Shown here piece after piece: positions 6,528-14,009 of a stretch of 16,387 nucleotides of DNA. The stretch covers positions 1 to 16,387 of the forward strand of contig CAIKYI010000485.1 of the NCBI GenBank assembly GCA_903831545.1. Direction: 5' to 3'. The first letter of the stretch is position 1. Every line of letters starts with the position of its first letter. The position numbers and the translations under genes were made by a program. The stretch is from an uncultured Methylobacter sp. (GTDB lineage Bacteria; Pseudomonadota; Gammaproteobacteria; Methylococcales; Methylomonadaceae). The notes beneath the pieces were generated by a model. That model had not been told where the DNA came from. It ran no database searches and saw only the letters and a list, made by a program, of their open reading frames with translations.

Positions 6528-8045
6528 CTATAATAATTTGTCATGAGTAATCGGCTGTTGCCGAACCAAGTCACGGTTTGCAGCAGCTGTCAAAACTTCC
6601 GCGTGACTCCGTAGGCACACGTCTGGATGGAATCGTGTGGACGATTCAATCATAAGTCGCTCGCGTGCATCCAGAAAGGAGAAGCGATTAACAATCAGTG
6701 AACTCATAGCCTCGACAAGCGCCTCCCGGTTAATCTGATTTACATAGCGCGCTTCACGTATCGTCTCCCAGTTAACACGTAATGGGTCACCGATAGGATT
6801 GGGAACCAAGTGCCCCCGCTTTCCACCGTTACCAACCTGAACTCGAGCTTCGCCAACGTCACTAATGACCACCGGAACACCTGCGTGGAGTGCCTCCATT
6901 GAAACCAATGGTCCTGCCTCAAAGAACGAGTTGAGAACAAAACCGTCGGCCAAGGCGAGCAACTCCGCTGGATCAGAAAAATGGTCACGTAGGTGAATGC
7001 GATTTCGGCAGGCAAGGCTGTTACGAAATCGCTGTACTTGAGCAAAATAAGTTACGTCATCAACGCGACCAGCGATGACTAAGTGAGCTTCGGGATGCAG
7101 CGCAGCAACTTCGGCGAACCCAGCGACTAACCCGTAGGTGTTTTTCTGCAGACAGTGCCGGCCTAGAGAAACAAACACATACTCGTCCCTGACACCCCAA
7201 CGCGCCCGAGCCCAATCTCGGTTCACGGGAGGTCGCCGCTCGTGATCCACACCATTCGGGATCGTAATGATCCGTTCCGGTGAAAAAGTGGGGTTGAGGT
7301 CAAGGTATTGTCGACATATCATGTCACCAACTGCGACGATTCCCGCGAGCCCACAGGCACGCTTTGCCTCTTTAGCATGGTCTTTTTCAAACTCATACAA
7401 CTGCATCTGACCGTGCAGAGTATCAACATACGGGATTGACAGTCGGATTGCTGCCTCAAGCACCCAAGCCGGCGCGCAATGTGCGCTGATAACATCCGGT
7501 CGCCAGGATTCTAGCCACCTGATACCAGCAGCGCCAGCCAGTTCGACTGTCTCGATTCCGGATTCCACCAACTGTTGAGCGAGCCGACCCGTGGGAATGC
7601 CATCGGACGTACCGTTAGCCGATGCATGCAGCACTGCAGTGTCGACACCAAAACGGGGAAGTCCACGTGTAAGAAAGACCACGACCTCGTCCATGCCACC
7701 GACATCTAGAGAGTCGGTCACAAGCAGACATCGAAGTCCAGCTTTCGTCTTGAGGGCATTTGCAATGGGTGGTTGAAACTGATGAGGCACATTAAGTGGT
7801 TCTACTATAGAGGGAAATATTCTGTCGTTGTCTGAATTCAATCCATAGACTTTCTTGACAGCATCTTCCTGACGAACAATCAATGGGTTAGACCAGTCCT
7901 CTAAGCCTTGCACCCTAGTATTTTTCTTTACTAGATAATTAAGGAACGAACGTAGTAAATCTTTGACTAGCCTAGGCGGTTTAATATTAAGCCGCTGAGC
8001 TGTCAGTCCAAGTGTTGTCAGTTTACTTGAGAGCGAAAAAATCAT
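6528..8045 (-). CDS. Family 4 glycosyltransferase with an N-terminal extension
   Basis: The 505-aa product is a GT-B fold retaining glycosyltransferase of the GT4 type. The catalytic part starts near residue 103 with LRCLLVTDSLDVGGMDEVV, the variant of the glycine-rich loop that follows the first strand. It contains ISAHCAPAW, TLHGQ (209-213), IPNGVD (262-267), the donor-site SLGRHCLQKNT (293-303), VIAGR and the ExxxxxxxE motif from E376 (FEAGPLVSME) to E384. The first 100 residues are not part of the usual fold: a basic segment (RLVKDLLRSF, NYLVKKN) that may sit on the membrane, then a polar linker. The ATG has AAAGG ten bases upstream. It is the first of five tightly spaced genes. Base composition changes sharply inside the gene, with the extension AT-rich and the catalytic part GC-rich. 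The sugar specificity is unknown. Confidence 0.85.
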   Translation of the reverse strand: MIFSLSSKLTTLGLTAQRLNIKPPRLVKDLLRSFLNYLVKKNTRVQGLEDWSNPLIVRQEDAVKKVYGLNSDNDRIFPSIVEPLNVPHQFQPPIANALKTKAGLRCLLVTDSLDVGGMDEVVVFLTRGLPRFGVDTAVLHASANGTSDGIPTGRLAQQLVESGIETVELAGAAGIRWLESWRPDVISAHCAPAWVLEAAIRLSIPYVDTLHGQMQLYEFEKDHAKEAKRACGLAGIVAVGDMICRQYLDLNPTFSPERIITIPNGVDHERRPPVNRDWARARWGVRDEYVFVSLGRHCLQKNTYGLVAGFAEVAALHPEAHLVIAGRVDDVTYFAQVQRFRNSLACRNRIHLRDHFSDPAELLALADGFVLNSFFEAGPLVSMEALHAGVPVVISDVGEARVQVGNGGKRGHLVPNPIGDPLRVNWETIREARYVNQINREALVEAMSSLIVNRFSFLDARERLMIESSTRFHPDVCLRSHAEVLTAAANRDLVRQQPITHDKLL

Positions 8046-8093
8046 AATTATTTGACCTTTGAAGAATTAGCTAAGACTATTGGGCAACAGAAA

Positions 8094-8122
8094 GTTATCA
8101 AGTCGACTAAATAGTAAATCAA
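8094..8122 (-). promoter_or_regulatory. Possible sigma70 promoter for the five-gene block
   Basis: On the minus strand TTGATT (8122-8117) and GATAAC (8099-8094) are spaced by 17 bases, each matching four of six consensus positions, about 50 bases before the GT4 start codon. The 174-base gap upstream of that gene is the obvious place for an internal promoter, but the match is weak. Confidence 0.25.
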
Positions 8123-8219
8123 GCAATATATTTGCGTTTGAGTTAGTTCTTATTTACTACTGACGCTTCTCGATTACCCATCGATTTATCTTCGCCGGAA
8201 AAAAAGAAAAAAAAGACTT

Positions 8220-9113
8220 TCAAAAAGAACGCACTGATCGGTCGATAAAAAAAGCCCGCCTGTAGCACTCCCTAGCTTCGGCAATATTGCCTTCCATCAG
8301 CAAAAGATTGCCAATCGCTCTTCTGTTCATACTCATAAGTCTACTCAGAACATTGCGATCCACCTCTTTTAGTGTTTCGATGCTTCGCAGTTTTTCGTAA
8401 ATTTTCTCATTCGACTCTTTCAACTGAATCGGATTAGTCTTAATTCGACTGGTTAGACATGCAATTGTTTCATTTCTTCTATACATGACCACTAATACAT
8501 CACGGATTAACCCAAAACTTCCATGCAGAGCCATACGGGCCATAATATCGAAGTCTTCATTAAAATCGAGGCAAATATCAAATAATCCGGCTTTTATTAT
8601 GGCGTCACGACGAAAGATCGTTGCTCCAACTTGCCATGGTCCATGTGTTACGACGAAACAAAAAGGATCTGCAAATAATAAATAATCTTGCCCTTTGAAA
8701 TCGATTATCACCTGATTCATTTCGAAATAAGTTCGCTCCCGACCGATTGTATAGCAGTCTGTAGTTTGCATGCATATTTCGTGAGACCTACTCACCTCCG
8801 CCATCTGCGTAGCAAGATATTCAGACATCCATTCATCATCAGAATCCAAAAAAGCCACCCATGAACCAATGGATTTTTTTATACCTGCATTTCTAGCCGA
8901 GCTTACCCCTAAGTTTTCTTGATGAATGTATTTAATCTTGTCTTGATATTGTTTAAGAATTTCCTTCGTATTATCTGAAGAGCCATCGTCCACCACAATA
9001 ATTTCATAGTCAGAAAATGTTTGGCCCAACACACTATTAATTGCTTCGCATACAAAAGGTGCACGATTGTAGGTTGGTATGACCACAGAAACCATGGGCG
9101 CTATATCTGACAT
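8220..9113 (-). CDS. Family 2 glycosyltransferase with a TPR-like C-terminal helix pair
   Basis: A typical 297-aa GT2 enzyme. VSVVIPTYNRAPFVCEAINS opens the GT-A fold, followed by EIIVVDDGSSDNT (37-49), NLGVSSARNAGI (67-78) and the metal-binding FLDSDDEW (88-95). Mid-protein GPWQVGATIFRRD and FNEDFDIMARM (about 184-194) correspond to the acceptor loop and catalytic-base region. The last 30 residues (AIGNLLLMEGNIAEARECYRRAF) fit one tetratricopeptide-like repeat, a tail that I recall in a subgroup of GT2 proteins from EPS loci. There is no membrane span. No clear Shine-Dalgarno lies before the ATG at 9113; Met7 is an alternative start but has none either. It lies 70 bases after GT8 and 174 bases before GT4. 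A long poly-T tract (rich in A at 8200-8216 on the plus strand) follows its stop but lacks a stable hairpin. Confidence 0.87.
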   Translation of the reverse strand: MSDIAPMVSVVIPTYNRAPFVCEAINSVLGQTFSDYEIIVVDDGSSDNTKEILKQYQDKIKYIHQENLGVSSARNAGIKKSIGSWVAFLDSDDEWMSEYLATQMAEVSRSHEICMQTTDCYTIGRERTYFEMNQVIIDFKGQDYLLFADPFCFVVTHGPWQVGATIFRRDAIIKAGLFDICLDFNEDFDIMARMALHGSFGLIRDVLVVMYRRNETIACLTSRIKTNPIQLKESNEKIYEKLRSIETLKEVDRNVLSRLMSMNRRAIGNLLLMEGNIAEARECYRRAFFIDRSVRSF

Positions 9114-9183
9114 TTTTATAATAATTAGATTGGATTATTTAATATACTTTGACTGTAAACTCAATGTTTGAGGGCCATAAATA

Positions 9184-10143
9184 TCATCCGACAGCCCTCC
9201 AACCATTGTATTTAATTAATGATTTTAAATGGCTTTTAGTGATCTGATAAATTGCATATTTACTTAAACTGGCTTTGAAGCTATACAAAATACCCGAAAG
9301 TGTTTCCCATAATTTTTGCTGGGGTGTCCGGGCAAAACAGGTTCGACTTCGAAATGAATCATAAAATACGGCATTAACGCTACTACTACTTGGTTTCCAA
9401 GGTTTAAGTTTCGTCACAAAATGAACGATACCTGGCCGCACGTCTAGATCCATGTCGGATATTCTTTTTTCATAATGATCTTGAAAGTTCCAATGCACAT
9501 TCAATTTCTTCCAAGACCCGTCACATACTACATTGAGCGCATCCTGATCGGAATAGGGCGACAATGGATATCGTGTGAGATAATCTAATGCTTTCTCAGA
9601 TATTCGTTGCTCACGCCATTGATCAAGGTCAATGATAAGAACCCCTGCGTTGAAATAACTTCGAACGCAAGGTATTCCTCGAAGCTGAGGTTCTTCCACA
9701 AATCCTTCTTCACTGCCTTTGAGATTCTTATCCATAACAGCACCCAAGACAGTCCCCTCTAAATTTGTTTCCCACAGTTTACTTAGATCATCTAGCACCA
9801 GAATATCCGCGTCCAAATATAAGACTCTCGACACGGTATCTGGAAATATACTGGGAATTAAGAAACGTGAATAAGTCATCTTTGATATATGTGAAAGTAC
9901 AGCAAAATCACCAAAAGGACTTAGGTCAACCTCTACCCAACGAATTGATGCTGTCCCCTTCGGAAGGGAATCCAATACCTTTTTCTGCACTCTTTCTGAG
10001 AAACCTTCCGATAGCACATGAAATTCAAGTGGACTACTACTGCGGTTAGCTTCCACAATCGATCTAAGAGTAGTCGCTAGCGGCATTACATAAGCAGCAT
10101 CGCATGCTAACACTATTGGACATATTATCTGTTCTGTATTCAT
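9184..10143 (-). CDS. Family 8 glycosyltransferase (LgtC/general stress protein A-like)
   Basis: The 319-aa product is a retaining GT-A enzyme of family GT8. It starts with CPIVLACDAAYVMPLATTL, which binds the nucleotide, and has the metal-binding YLDADILVLDDL (109-120), YFNAGVLIIDLDQW (163-176), YSDQDALNVV (197-206), LNVHWNFQ and the C-terminal HFVTKLKPW (241-249) that contacts the donor phosphates. Family members transfer galactose or glucose to lipopolysaccharide cores or related glycans. The tail after residue 255 is basic and amphipathic, as expected for membrane attachment. I chose the ATG at 10143, which has GGAG nine bases upstream; a TTG five codons earlier is possible but has no ribosome binding site. 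A 6-bp hairpin (10175-10191) lies in the leader. Confidence 0.88.
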   Translation of the reverse strand: MNTEQIICPIVLACDAAYVMPLATTLRSIVEANRSSSPLEFHVLSEGFSERVQKKVLDSLPKGTASIRWVEVDLSPFGDFAVLSHISKMTYSRFLIPSIFPDTVSRVLYLDADILVLDDLSKLWETNLEGTVLGAVMDKNLKGSEEGFVEEPQLRGIPCVRSYFNAGVLIIDLDQWREQRISEKALDYLTRYPLSPYSDQDALNVVCDGSWKKLNVHWNFQDHYEKRISDMDLDVRPGIVHFVTKLKPWKPSSSSVNAVFYDSFRSRTCFARTPQQKLWETLSGILYSFKASLSKYAIYQITKSHLKSLIKYNGWRAVG

Positions 10144-10174
10144 TACATAACACTCCAATTCACAATAACGATAG

Positions 10175-10191
10175 ACACATTAAATATGTGT
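10175..10191. repeat. Small inverted repeat in the GT8 leader
   Basis: ACACAT (10175-10180) and ATGTGT (10186-10191) pair around a five-base AT loop, 32 bases before the GT8 start codon. It could be an operator or leader hairpin; nothing else supports a role. Confidence 0.25.
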
Positions 10192-10269
10192 TACCATGAA
10201 TAACTTATAAATATTGGCAAAAAAATTGCAATTAACTGATATTATGATAGTTTTTTTAAAAAAATTTTA

Positions 10270-11370
10270 TTACTCAGCATTTACTGCACCCCAAGTTTTG
10301 CCCATCTCATCCAATTGGAAGTCAGCAAATAATCCAAAGCTAAACCGCTCTGGGTGTTTTGCAATATATGCGAGAAATGGACCTAAACTCCACTCGTTAT
10401 AACGTGAAAAAAGCTTTGAATGTCCTATTAGCACGAACGGAAATTCAATCTTTTCATTAGCGTATTTTTTCTCGGCACGCTCCAAAGCTTTTATTAACTG
10501 CTGTCCGCCACACTGGTTAAAGTCTGCCTTCCAAGCATGTTTTTTCGTAAACCCCTTCCATACACCGAGATAGCTGTTGCGCTTGCGAGGTAATACTATA
10601 TTAACCGGTAGACTCCCAGGACTATCGGTTAATTTGTGTAACCTGCCCAAGAAAACTCGATAAATTCGTTGCAGTGTTAAAAAGGCTCCAATCCATCGTT
10701 TTTCTGAATAAATCGGAAATTCCCAAAGTTTACCGTTATCGCTTTGTGCACAAATGTCATTTTCATTCGTCCGCCAGGGCACTAAAGTGCTGAAGGCAGC
10801 CGTATAATCAAAATTTACCCGGCCTTGCCGCTTCCCATGCTTAAAAACAGACGTATCTACTATAATTCCATTGTTCGTCAAGACGCTATTGACATTTTGG
10901 GATGGGCAAACCGACCAATTTGCCGCACGAAATACTTTACACTGGTAATTCGGATTGACGGGGCGAAGTAGGGTTTCCAAAAACGCCTTGCCTTGCTTTA
11001 CCATTTCATCCATCCGATCCCAACTTAGTCTCGCAAAATCATATTCTGAATAGTCTTGAACCCAATGACCATTGTCATGACAGGCATTAAAGTAAGAAGA
11101 GTGAATATGTAACTGAACATCGTGTCCACCTCTAATGGCATCGCAAAGTTGCCGGGCAATAGCTTCATAGTTGTAGTCATCAGAGCCCTGTTCTTCGGCA
11201 AATTTCTTAAATTTCAAAATTTCCCCAATGTCAGCCATGATTGTCAATTTGGCACCATACATATCAAACTGTCGCAACAAACGATTGGTTGGTTCGACCA
11301 TCAAAGCATATGAACTGCCGGTGCCATTACCGTGAATTTCATAATCAAGGGTAAAAATTGCTTTTAACAT
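10270..11370 (-). CDS. NodB/CE4-like polysaccharide deacetylase family protein
   Basis: A 366-aa cytoplasmic-looking protein without a signal peptide. Motif 1 of the deacetylase fold is IFTLDYE (5-11, acidic D9 and E11), motif 2 is GHDVQLHIHS (82-91, H83, H88 and H90) and motif 3 is FRAANWS (147-153, with the arginine). LWEFPIY (215-221) and the late IGHSK (315-319) fit motifs 4 and 5. Proteins of this type are met in cell-surface polysaccharide loci and may remove an N-acetyl group from an amino sugar before or after assembly. The HDVQLHIH arrangement differs from the HxxxH of classical chitin or peptidoglycan deacetylases, so another hydrolytic or non-catalytic role is possible. It stands alone: a 361-base gap precedes it and 126 bases separate it from GT8. 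No strong Shine-Dalgarno is visible; only CAGG lies about 14 bases before the ATG. Confidence 0.75.
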   Translation of the reverse strand: MLKAIFTLDYEIHGNGTGSSYALMVEPTNRLLRQFDMYGAKLTIMADIGEILKFKKFAEEQGSDDYNYEAIARQLCDAIRGGHDVQLHIHSSYFNACHDNGHWVQDYSEYDFARLSWDRMDEMVKQGKAFLETLLRPVNPNYQCKVFRAANWSVCPSQNVNSVLTNNGIIVDTSVFKHGKRQGRVNFDYTAAFSTLVPWRTNENDICAQSDNGKLWEFPIYSEKRWIGAFLTLQRIYRVFLGRLHKLTDSPGSLPVNIVLPRKRNSYLGVWKGFTKKHAWKADFNQCGGQQLIKALERAEKKYANEKIEFPFVLIGHSKLFSRYNEWSLGPFLAYIAKHPERFSFGLFADFQLDEMGKTWGAVNAE

Positions 11371-11731
11371 AAAAATTAGAGATACCTGAGTAAAAGTGAT
11401 ATTTCAAATAGATTCGACGAGATATTACACAAAACATGCCGTATTGCAGATCATCTTTAAGCACTGGAATGTGACCAATCCTATTGTGTAAGCAACTGAA
11501 ATTGTCAATTTAGTTATAGCCTCGACGGTTAGCTCTCACTCTGGTTTGTGTTCTGAATAATAATTTATTTGGCAGTATTTTTTGATAAAACCTATCTGGA
11601 TTAAGCCTCGCCTGATAACTTTTAAGCCTTGTTTACTTAATTGTGGAAATTCTCCGAAATGACCATCGAATTTTGTTTAAATTTGAGCCATAACCAAGAC
11701 GTAATTCTAATTATCCAGTTCAGCAAAGTAC
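11371..11731. other. 361-base gap with a possible coding remnant
   Basis: There is no complete gene. The minus strand holds one short protein-like frame at 11536-11676 (listed separately). The rest is AT-rich, with TTAAGCCT occurring twice (about 11600 and 11621) and no clear terminator or promoter. The gap is unusually wide for this gene series. Confidence 0.45.
11536..11676 (-). pseudogene. Possible C-terminal remnant of a lost gene
   Basis: On the minus strand the frame between a TAA (11679-11677) and a TGA (11538-11536) encodes 46 residues, including FDGHFGEFPQLSKQGLK and VIRRGLIQIGFIKKY. There is no start codon, yet the composition (alternating hydrophobic and basic residues, a plausible helix, few rare residues) looks like a genuine protein end rather than noise. 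It lies directly downstream of the GT2 gene that ends at 11732, in another frame. It may be the decayed end of a gene once located here, or of a longer version of that GT2. No family was recognised, so the call is tentative. Confidence 0.25.
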
Positions 11732-12622
11732 TCAAGTTTGGCGAGCAATGGAGCTGAAAGGCCATACCCATCTTCGTAGCTTCGCCAATTGATTCTTCCT
11801 CAGGAATTGCACTTTTTCCTCTGAAATAACCGGTTTTCGACCATTTATATTCCAGCATAGATAACCTGCGAAGGTGAGAACACTACCCATAAAAAAGGGG
11901 GCATTGGTTACTCTGCGGCAGCATTTAAAGAACTCGAAAACCGGATGAGAGCCAAAAGATGCATCCATCATTCCATCTCTGAATTTCCCCCGCCATAACC
12001 CGCCCGCGCTTGAGGTAGGACGGTAGTGAAGAATATGCAGATCTGGACGGGTTAAGATCTCCCAACCCAATATTTTTGCATCAATCTGAGCCAGCCAGTC
12101 AGAACCACCGTATTCCAACGGGATGTAACCACCAAATTGTTCGAAGCAGGCTCGTCTAAACATTGTACTTCCCGCTGTTGAATCTTTTGAATTACTTGGC
12201 CTACACTCCCATATTCCTTGTGATCGCTCATATACAAAGCCACTGGCCATGCCAAGCAGAGAATTCCGATGAAATTCATCCATGATCGATTCATAATAGT
12301 CTGCTTGCTCAGGTGCCTGATCCGCGTCTTGTACGCCAATAAACTCAAACTCAAACTGCCTAGCAAGTTCATAAGCCGCTTGAAGTGCTTTGTACTGTGA
12401 GCCAAAGTTTCGCCCGCCTCGAGATCCTGCAGAATGTATTTGAATAAAAGGATGGTCTTTTGCAAACTTTTGGATAATTTCTGCGGTCTGATCACTTGAA
12501 CCATCATCCATAATCAACCAAGCTAAAGGTAGTACAGTTTGTCGCAGTACTAACTGGATAACTTCTGCGATACAGGCTTCCTCATCCTTGGCCGCCGTAA
12601 TTAGCACGTATTGGCTATTCAT
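11732..12622 (-). CDS. Family 2 glycosyltransferase
   Basis: A 296-aa GT-A enzyme. YVLITAAKDEEACIAEVI (5-22) is the nucleotide-binding entry, with IMDDGSSDQTAE (37-48) and the metal-binding GVQDADQ (96-102). Then come SGFVYER, GSTMFRRACF (151-160), YGGSDWLAQIDAKILGWE (171-188) and LHYRPTSS. It ends with FLRKNQLAKLRR (273-284), close to the usual end of this GT2 subgroup. The late hydrophobic stretch PFFMGSVLTFAGYLCW (242-257) could be a membrane contact. The ATG has AAGGA nine bases upstream. It is preceded by a terminator hairpin and a promoter-like element, so it probably opens a new transcript. A possible coding remnant lies just downstream of its stop. The sugar is not known. Confidence 0.85.
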   Translation of the reverse strand: MNSQYVLITAAKDEEACIAEVIQLVLRQTVLPLAWLIMDDGSSDQTAEIIQKFAKDHPFIQIHSAGSRGGRNFGSQYKALQAAYELARQFEFEFIGVQDADQAPEQADYYESIMDEFHRNSLLGMASGFVYERSQGIWECRPSNSKDSTAGSTMFRRACFEQFGGYIPLEYGGSDWLAQIDAKILGWEILTRPDLHILHYRPTSSAGGLWRGKFRDGMMDASFGSHPVFEFFKCCRRVTNAPFFMGSVLTFAGYLCWNINGRKPVISEEKVQFLRKNQLAKLRRWVWPFSSIARQT

Positions 12623-12649
12623 AGTTTATTTTCCTTTTTTCTAGTTAAA

Positions 12650-12677
12650 TAAATATTGTATTTTTACTTTGTGTCAA
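12650..12677 (-). promoter_or_regulatory. Sigma70-like promoter for the downstream glycosyltransferase series
   Basis: A perfect -35 hexamer TTGACA (12677-12672, minus strand) is followed after 16 bases by TATTTA (12655-12650), or after 18 bases by TTTATT. Either gives a start site shortly before AAGGA and the ATG at 12622. It begins right after the U-tract of the terminator hairpin at 12679-12713. Confidence 0.5.
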
Positions 12678-12678
12678 C

Positions 12679-12713
12679 AAAAATCTCTAACGCAATACAG
12701 CTCTATTGCGTTA
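12679..12713 (-). terminator. Intrinsic terminator after the WbbL-like gene
   Basis: TAACGCAATA (12713-12704, minus strand) pairs perfectly with TATTGCGTTA (12697-12688) around a six-base loop, and after GAGA five T residues follow (12683-12679). The ten-bp stem is AT-rich at its ends but uninterrupted, and it lies 75 bases after the stop of the upstream gene. Confidence 0.6.
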
Positions 12714-12788
12714 CAAGCCACTTTCAGACCAGTGCAAGAAAAGAGGCGTAATCATTAATCTCTTTCTGGACTGACTTCGCACGATCAA

Positions 12789-13763
12789 TTAGGATAGAGC
12801 GCTATTCGTTTTTAAAATTCCTATTAACAATATCCATTTCATGCATGCCCAACTCCTCCTAACCTTATAACGATAGCCAGATTCTGTAGGATTAAACAAA
12901 ATCACAAACGAATAACCTATGACGCGCAGGAACATATGTAGGAACGAGATCCATAAATAGCATAGCACTGCGAAACTCGAGTGATGTTTCTTCCAATATT
13001 GCAAATCAGCTTTTTGTTTCTCAATATAAAACCGAATAGGCGCATTTGAGGAACTGCCTCCGCCGTAATGGATGGCCTCTGCTGATGGAATAAAAACTAC
13101 CCGATATCCTTTACTCCAGAATCGTTTGCACCAGTCCATATCTTCACCATATATAAAGAAGGCCTCATCAAGTAATCCCACTGCATCTAGCGTTTCCCTC
13201 CGAACCAGCCAAAAACATCCTGTTAATATATCTACTTCGCTCAAAGAATTTTGTGGCCAATGCCGGAGCGAATACCCTGTAAACAGCTTTGTGTTTTTGA
13301 ATATACTGTCAAGAGCAAGTGCCCGGCAAAACATATTCCAGACACTTGGGAACCCTCTACATGAGCGTTGCAATAGACCATCACCACCAATGATTCGAGG
13401 ACCAACCATACCAGCTTCAGGGTGCTCCTCACAATATTCAACTAGACGAGTTATGCAATCAGGAAAAACCTTGACATCTGAATTAATAAAACAAAGATAC
13501 TTTCCCGTACTAACAGAGACTCCTATGTTATTGGCCTTGGCGAAGCCCATATTTTCTGCATTCCGAATCAGTCGGACATTAGGAAATTCAGACTCAACGT
13601 AATCTGGCGACCCATCGGATGATGCATTGTCCACTACGATAATCTCCATAGGATACCTGCACGTTTCATATGTGAGTAACGTTAGGCATTGCCTCAGATA
13701 ATCCAGTGCATTCCAGCTAACAATGATGGCTGAAACTGTAATAGTTGTTTGATTTTTGTTCAC
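12789..13763 (-). CDS. WbbL-like family 2 glycosyltransferase (rhamnosyltransferase type)
   Basis: The 324-aa product matches the WbbL-type GT2 subgroup. Motifs are SAIIVSWNALDYLRQCL (11-27), IIVVDNASSDGSPDYV (41-56), NMGFAKANNIGV (71-82), the metal-binding CFINSDV (91-97), the gatekeeping ILTGCFWLVRRE (179-190), FFIYGEDMDWCKRF (202-215) and IHYGGGSS (231-238). A hydrophobic segment at about 264-291 probably anchors the C-terminus in the inner membrane. Relatives often transfer rhamnose to an undecaprenyl-linked sugar, but the specificity here is not proven. The start is GTG: an in-frame TGA lies four codons upstream and the next ATG would remove the first strand. No Shine-Dalgarno is obvious. 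It is bounded by hairpin terminators on both sides, so it may be a single-gene transcript. Confidence 0.87.
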   Translation of the reverse strand: MNKNQTTITVSAIIVSWNALDYLRQCLTLLTYETCRYPMEIIVVDNASSDGSPDYVESEFPNVRLIRNAENMGFAKANNIGVSVSTGKYLCFINSDVKVFPDCITRLVEYCEEHPEAGMVGPRIIGGDGLLQRSCRGFPSVWNMFCRALALDSIFKNTKLFTGYSLRHWPQNSLSEVDILTGCFWLVRRETLDAVGLLDEAFFIYGEDMDWCKRFWSKGYRVVFIPSAEAIHYGGGSSSNAPIRFYIEKQKADLQYWKKHHSSFAVLCYLWISFLHMFLRVIGYSFVILFNPTESGYRYKVRRSWACMKWILLIGILKTNSALS

Positions 13764-13967
13764 AGCAATATTTCAGTTAAAAAAGAAAGAATGTATATAT
13801 TTTATAAAAATAAACACAGTTAATAGACCATTCAACTCAAACCCTATAAAAAGAAATTGTCACGCTCTATAGACTCACCCTGTTAATTAAAACAAAATCA
13901 TTGACCTAGAGCATATGAATCTCGAATTTTTTAACCGATATTCCTATCTGAAATCATAAAAATAGTT

Positions 13968-13997
13968 GTTGCCTCTAAAGCTTTAGGCAACTTTTTT
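13968..13997. terminator. Hairpin terminator between the epimerase and WbbL-like genes, probably bidirectional
   Basis: GTTGCCT (13968-13974) pairs with AGGCAAC (13985-13991) around ten bases. Six T residues follow on the plus strand (13992-13997). On the minus strand, the direction of the neighbouring genes, the hairpin is followed by AACTATTTTTA, a weaker U-tract. It lies 19 bases after the epimerase stop, so ending that transcript is the likely role although the better polarity is the opposite one. Confidence 0.6.
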
Positions 13998-14009
13998 ATT
14001 GAATTCTAT

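Noticed and set aside
8200..8219. Poly-T tract after the GT2 gene at 8220 as an intrinsic terminator
   Set aside because: No stable hairpin directly precedes the tract on the minus strand, so I list it only as a homopolymer-rich stretch.
12052..12507. Minus-strand frame of 151 codons overlapping the GT2 gene in another frame
   Set aside because: The GT2 frame carries all family motifs in order over its whole length; the alternative has none.
13072..13602. Plus-strand frame of 176 codons inside the WbbL-like gene
   Set aside because: It is exactly antisense to conserved GT2 motifs, and its product is rich in Ser, Pro and Arg, as expected from an antisense shadow.
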